A stretch of 8,005 bases of DNA. Origin: an uncultured Clostridia bacterium (GTDB lineage Bacteria > Bacillota > Clostridia > Monoglobales > Monoglobaceae). The notes below the pieces were generated by a model. That model made no database searches. It was not told the DNA's origin and saw only the letters and a program-made list of their open reading frames with translations. Of this stretch, positions 7,226 to 8,005 are shown in pieces (position 1 is the stretch's first letter; each line of letters opens with the position of its first letter). The stretch covers positions 1 through 8,005 of the forward strand of contig CAKSIW010000096.1 in NCBI GenBank assembly GCA_934463175.1, read 5' to 3'. A program made the translations under genes and the position numbers.

Positions 7226-7595
7226 TGCCGAACACCTTCACATATCTGAATCCGCGATATGTGAAGTTCGAATCATAGACCTCAATTTCCTCTCCCACGC
7301 AAATGTATGTGTCATCCCGACGACACTTTCCGTCATCGGAATAATCGATTGAACGGAGGACAAGTCTGCCGTTCTCAAGCTCCGTGCCGTTGACAAACAA
7401 CCTGTAGAATTCAAGTCCTGTCAGCGTCAATGCCGCAGCACCTGCGCCGTCATATTCAAACTCACGACTGAAAAGAGGCACGGCAACGGGTTCGTCGTGC
7501 TTGAAATATTTTCTGTCCGCACAAATAAACTTATCTGAAAAATACACCTGTGTTCTCTTTCCACCATTTTGCAGGCACTCATTTTTCTCGCACAT
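7152..7595 (-). pseudogene. N-terminal fragment of a GH78 alpha-L-rhamnosidase, with its own internal deletion
   Basis: Numbered from the ATG at 7595, residues 38-80 match the start of a bacterial rhamnosidase: VPLFSREFEYDG, then LTLTGLEFYRLFVNGTELENG, the 'sugar-binding-like' strand pair with the NG turn. Residues 81-123 match a region that normally lies a few hundred residues further on, just before the catalytic barrel: DYSDDGKCRRDDTYICVGEE and FTYRGFRYVKVFG. The stretch between them is missing, which gives a deletion near 7356-7385 that keeps the frame. After residue 123 the match stops and the frame runs on for 24 unrelated residues to a stop at 7152. The matching C-terminal part resumes in the next frame from about 7200. 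Intact GH78 enzymes are usually above 700 residues, while the two pieces here carry under 380. No signal peptide is seen. An assembly error could mimic this, but two separate losses plus a frame change make decay more likely. Confidence 0.78.
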
Positions 7596-7632
7596 CGCAC
7601 TGCTGAGTGCGGAGGGAATCGTTCCTCCCCCC
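7596..7632 (-). promoter_or_regulatory. Leader of the broken rhamnosidase gene: distant Shine-Dalgarno site and start-codon hairpin
   Basis: On the minus strand a GGGGGGAGG site (7624-7632) is followed by 28 bases before the ATG at 7595, far beyond a working distance. The last 16 of these bases form a perfect 6-bp hairpin with a 4-base loop (CGCACT-CAGC-AGTGCG, 7596-7611) directly against the ATG. GGAGG can also pair with CCTCC at 7611-7615. The only codon at usual distance is an in-frame ATT. Either the original start was lost, the start is ATT, or the hairpin brings the site close. I cannot choose between these. Confidence 0.4.
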
Positions 7633-7654
7633 GCCTTCTCATTCGCAGTCTTTC

Positions 7655-8005
7655 CTATTTCACAGTTTCTTCAACGAAATCCATAAGCGGCTTCATTCCG
7701 CCAAGTGAATCGAACACCATTGCCTTGACAACCGTGCCTTTTTCAAGGCTACTGAGCGTTGCCGTAATCTTGTCTGTGCTGTCTGTGCTCTTTGTCGCAA
7801 TGTCAACTGCGGCGAGCTTGCCATCAACATATGACGCAAGAATGAGTGCACTGCCATCTGCAATTTCCACTCCTGCATTCAGTTCAAGTGTTGCCGTTGC
7901 TGTGCTGTCTGAAACCGAAATGTCCAGGCACGGTGCAGCAGATGTCTTTTCAACAAGCAAATCATCAAGCGCATAACTAAAGTCAGAGGTCAATGGCTTA
8001 CTTGC
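7655..8005 (-). CDS. C-terminal end of a secreted polysaccharide-active or surface protein (cut by window edge)
   Basis: The frame is open from the window edge through 116 codons to a TAG at 7657-7655. The TTG at 7993 is not a start, since the frame continues upstream as ASKP. Residues about 25-116 form a small beta-sandwich-like module: LDISVSDSTATATLELNAG, LILASYVDGKLAAVDIATKS, ITATLSSLEKGTVVKAMVFD and SLGGMKPLMDFVEETV. This pattern (a 'variable, created or imagined y-x-x-G-x-L' strand pair, then 'VKAxxxDSLxxMKPL') is one I know from the very C-terminus of many large secreted clostridial glycan-degrading and surface proteins. The protein is therefore probably an extracellular lyase or hydrolase and the first visible gene of this operon. 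Its catalytic domain lies outside the window, so the activity cannot be named. The stop is 59 bases before the first ATG of the rhamnosidase remnant. Confidence 0.75.
   Translation of the reverse strand, partial: ASKPLTSDFSYALDDLLVEKTSAAPCLDISVSDSTATATLELNAGVEIADGSALILASYVDGKLAAVDIATKSTDSTDKITATLSSLEKGTVVKAMVFDSLGGMKPLMDFVEETVK

Noticed and set aside
1..8005. CRISPR arrays, tRNA or rRNA genes, insertion sequences, riboswitches
   Set aside because: No regularly spaced repeats, no tRNA-like or rRNA stretches, no transposase motifs or inverted repeat ends, and no long untranslated leader in which a riboswitch could fit.

Overview
The window reads as one piece of a long polysaccharide-utilisation operon from a Gram-positive, probably anaerobic, member of the Clostridia. 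Every credible gene is on the minus strand, so transcription runs from high to low coordinates. The Clostridia assignment rests on S-layer homology (SLH) domains, purine-rich AGGAGG-type ribosome binding sites, moderate GC content and the mix of glycoside hydrolases. A pectin-degrading gut lineage of the Monoglobus type would fit, but that is an inference from gene content and not from a marker gene.

In order of transcription: (1) 8005-7655, the C-terminal end of a protein that enters from the window edge and looks like the tail module of a secreted polysaccharide-active enzyme. (2) 7595-6431, the wreck of a GH78 alpha-L-rhamnosidase gene. Its N-terminal and C-terminal ends are recognisable, but most of the middle is gone and the two parts lie in different frames. 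(3) 6404-4761, a secreted 547-residue protein with three C-terminal SLH domains behind a glycine-rich linker. (4) 4748-2061, a secreted 895-residue protein with degenerate SLH-like repeats at its N-terminus and a long beta-rich body. (5) 2046-922, a cytoplasmic GH88 unsaturated uronyl hydrolase. (6) 893-132, a sugar phosphate isomerase/epimerase of the TIM-barrel AP-endonuclease-2 fold. (7) 103-2, the first 34 codons of a probable further glycoside hydrolase, cut by the window edge.

Gaps between genes are 12 to 59 bases, and most contain a clear ribosome binding site. I see no promoter, terminator, tRNA, CRISPR array or insertion sequence. No gene-free stretch longer than 60 bases exists.

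A working model, part inference: a secreted enzyme upstream cuts an acidic, rhamnose-containing polysaccharide such as rhamnogalacturonan or a related glycan. The two SLH proteins sit on the cell wall and may bind or present the glycan. Oligosaccharides are imported by a transporter not seen here. GH88 then removes the terminal unsaturated uronic acid left by a lyase, the rhamnosidase once removed rhamnose, and the isomerase feeds a released sugar into metabolism. The points most worth a second look are the two catalytic-domain-free SLH proteins embedded in the operon and the internally deleted rhamnosidase gene.
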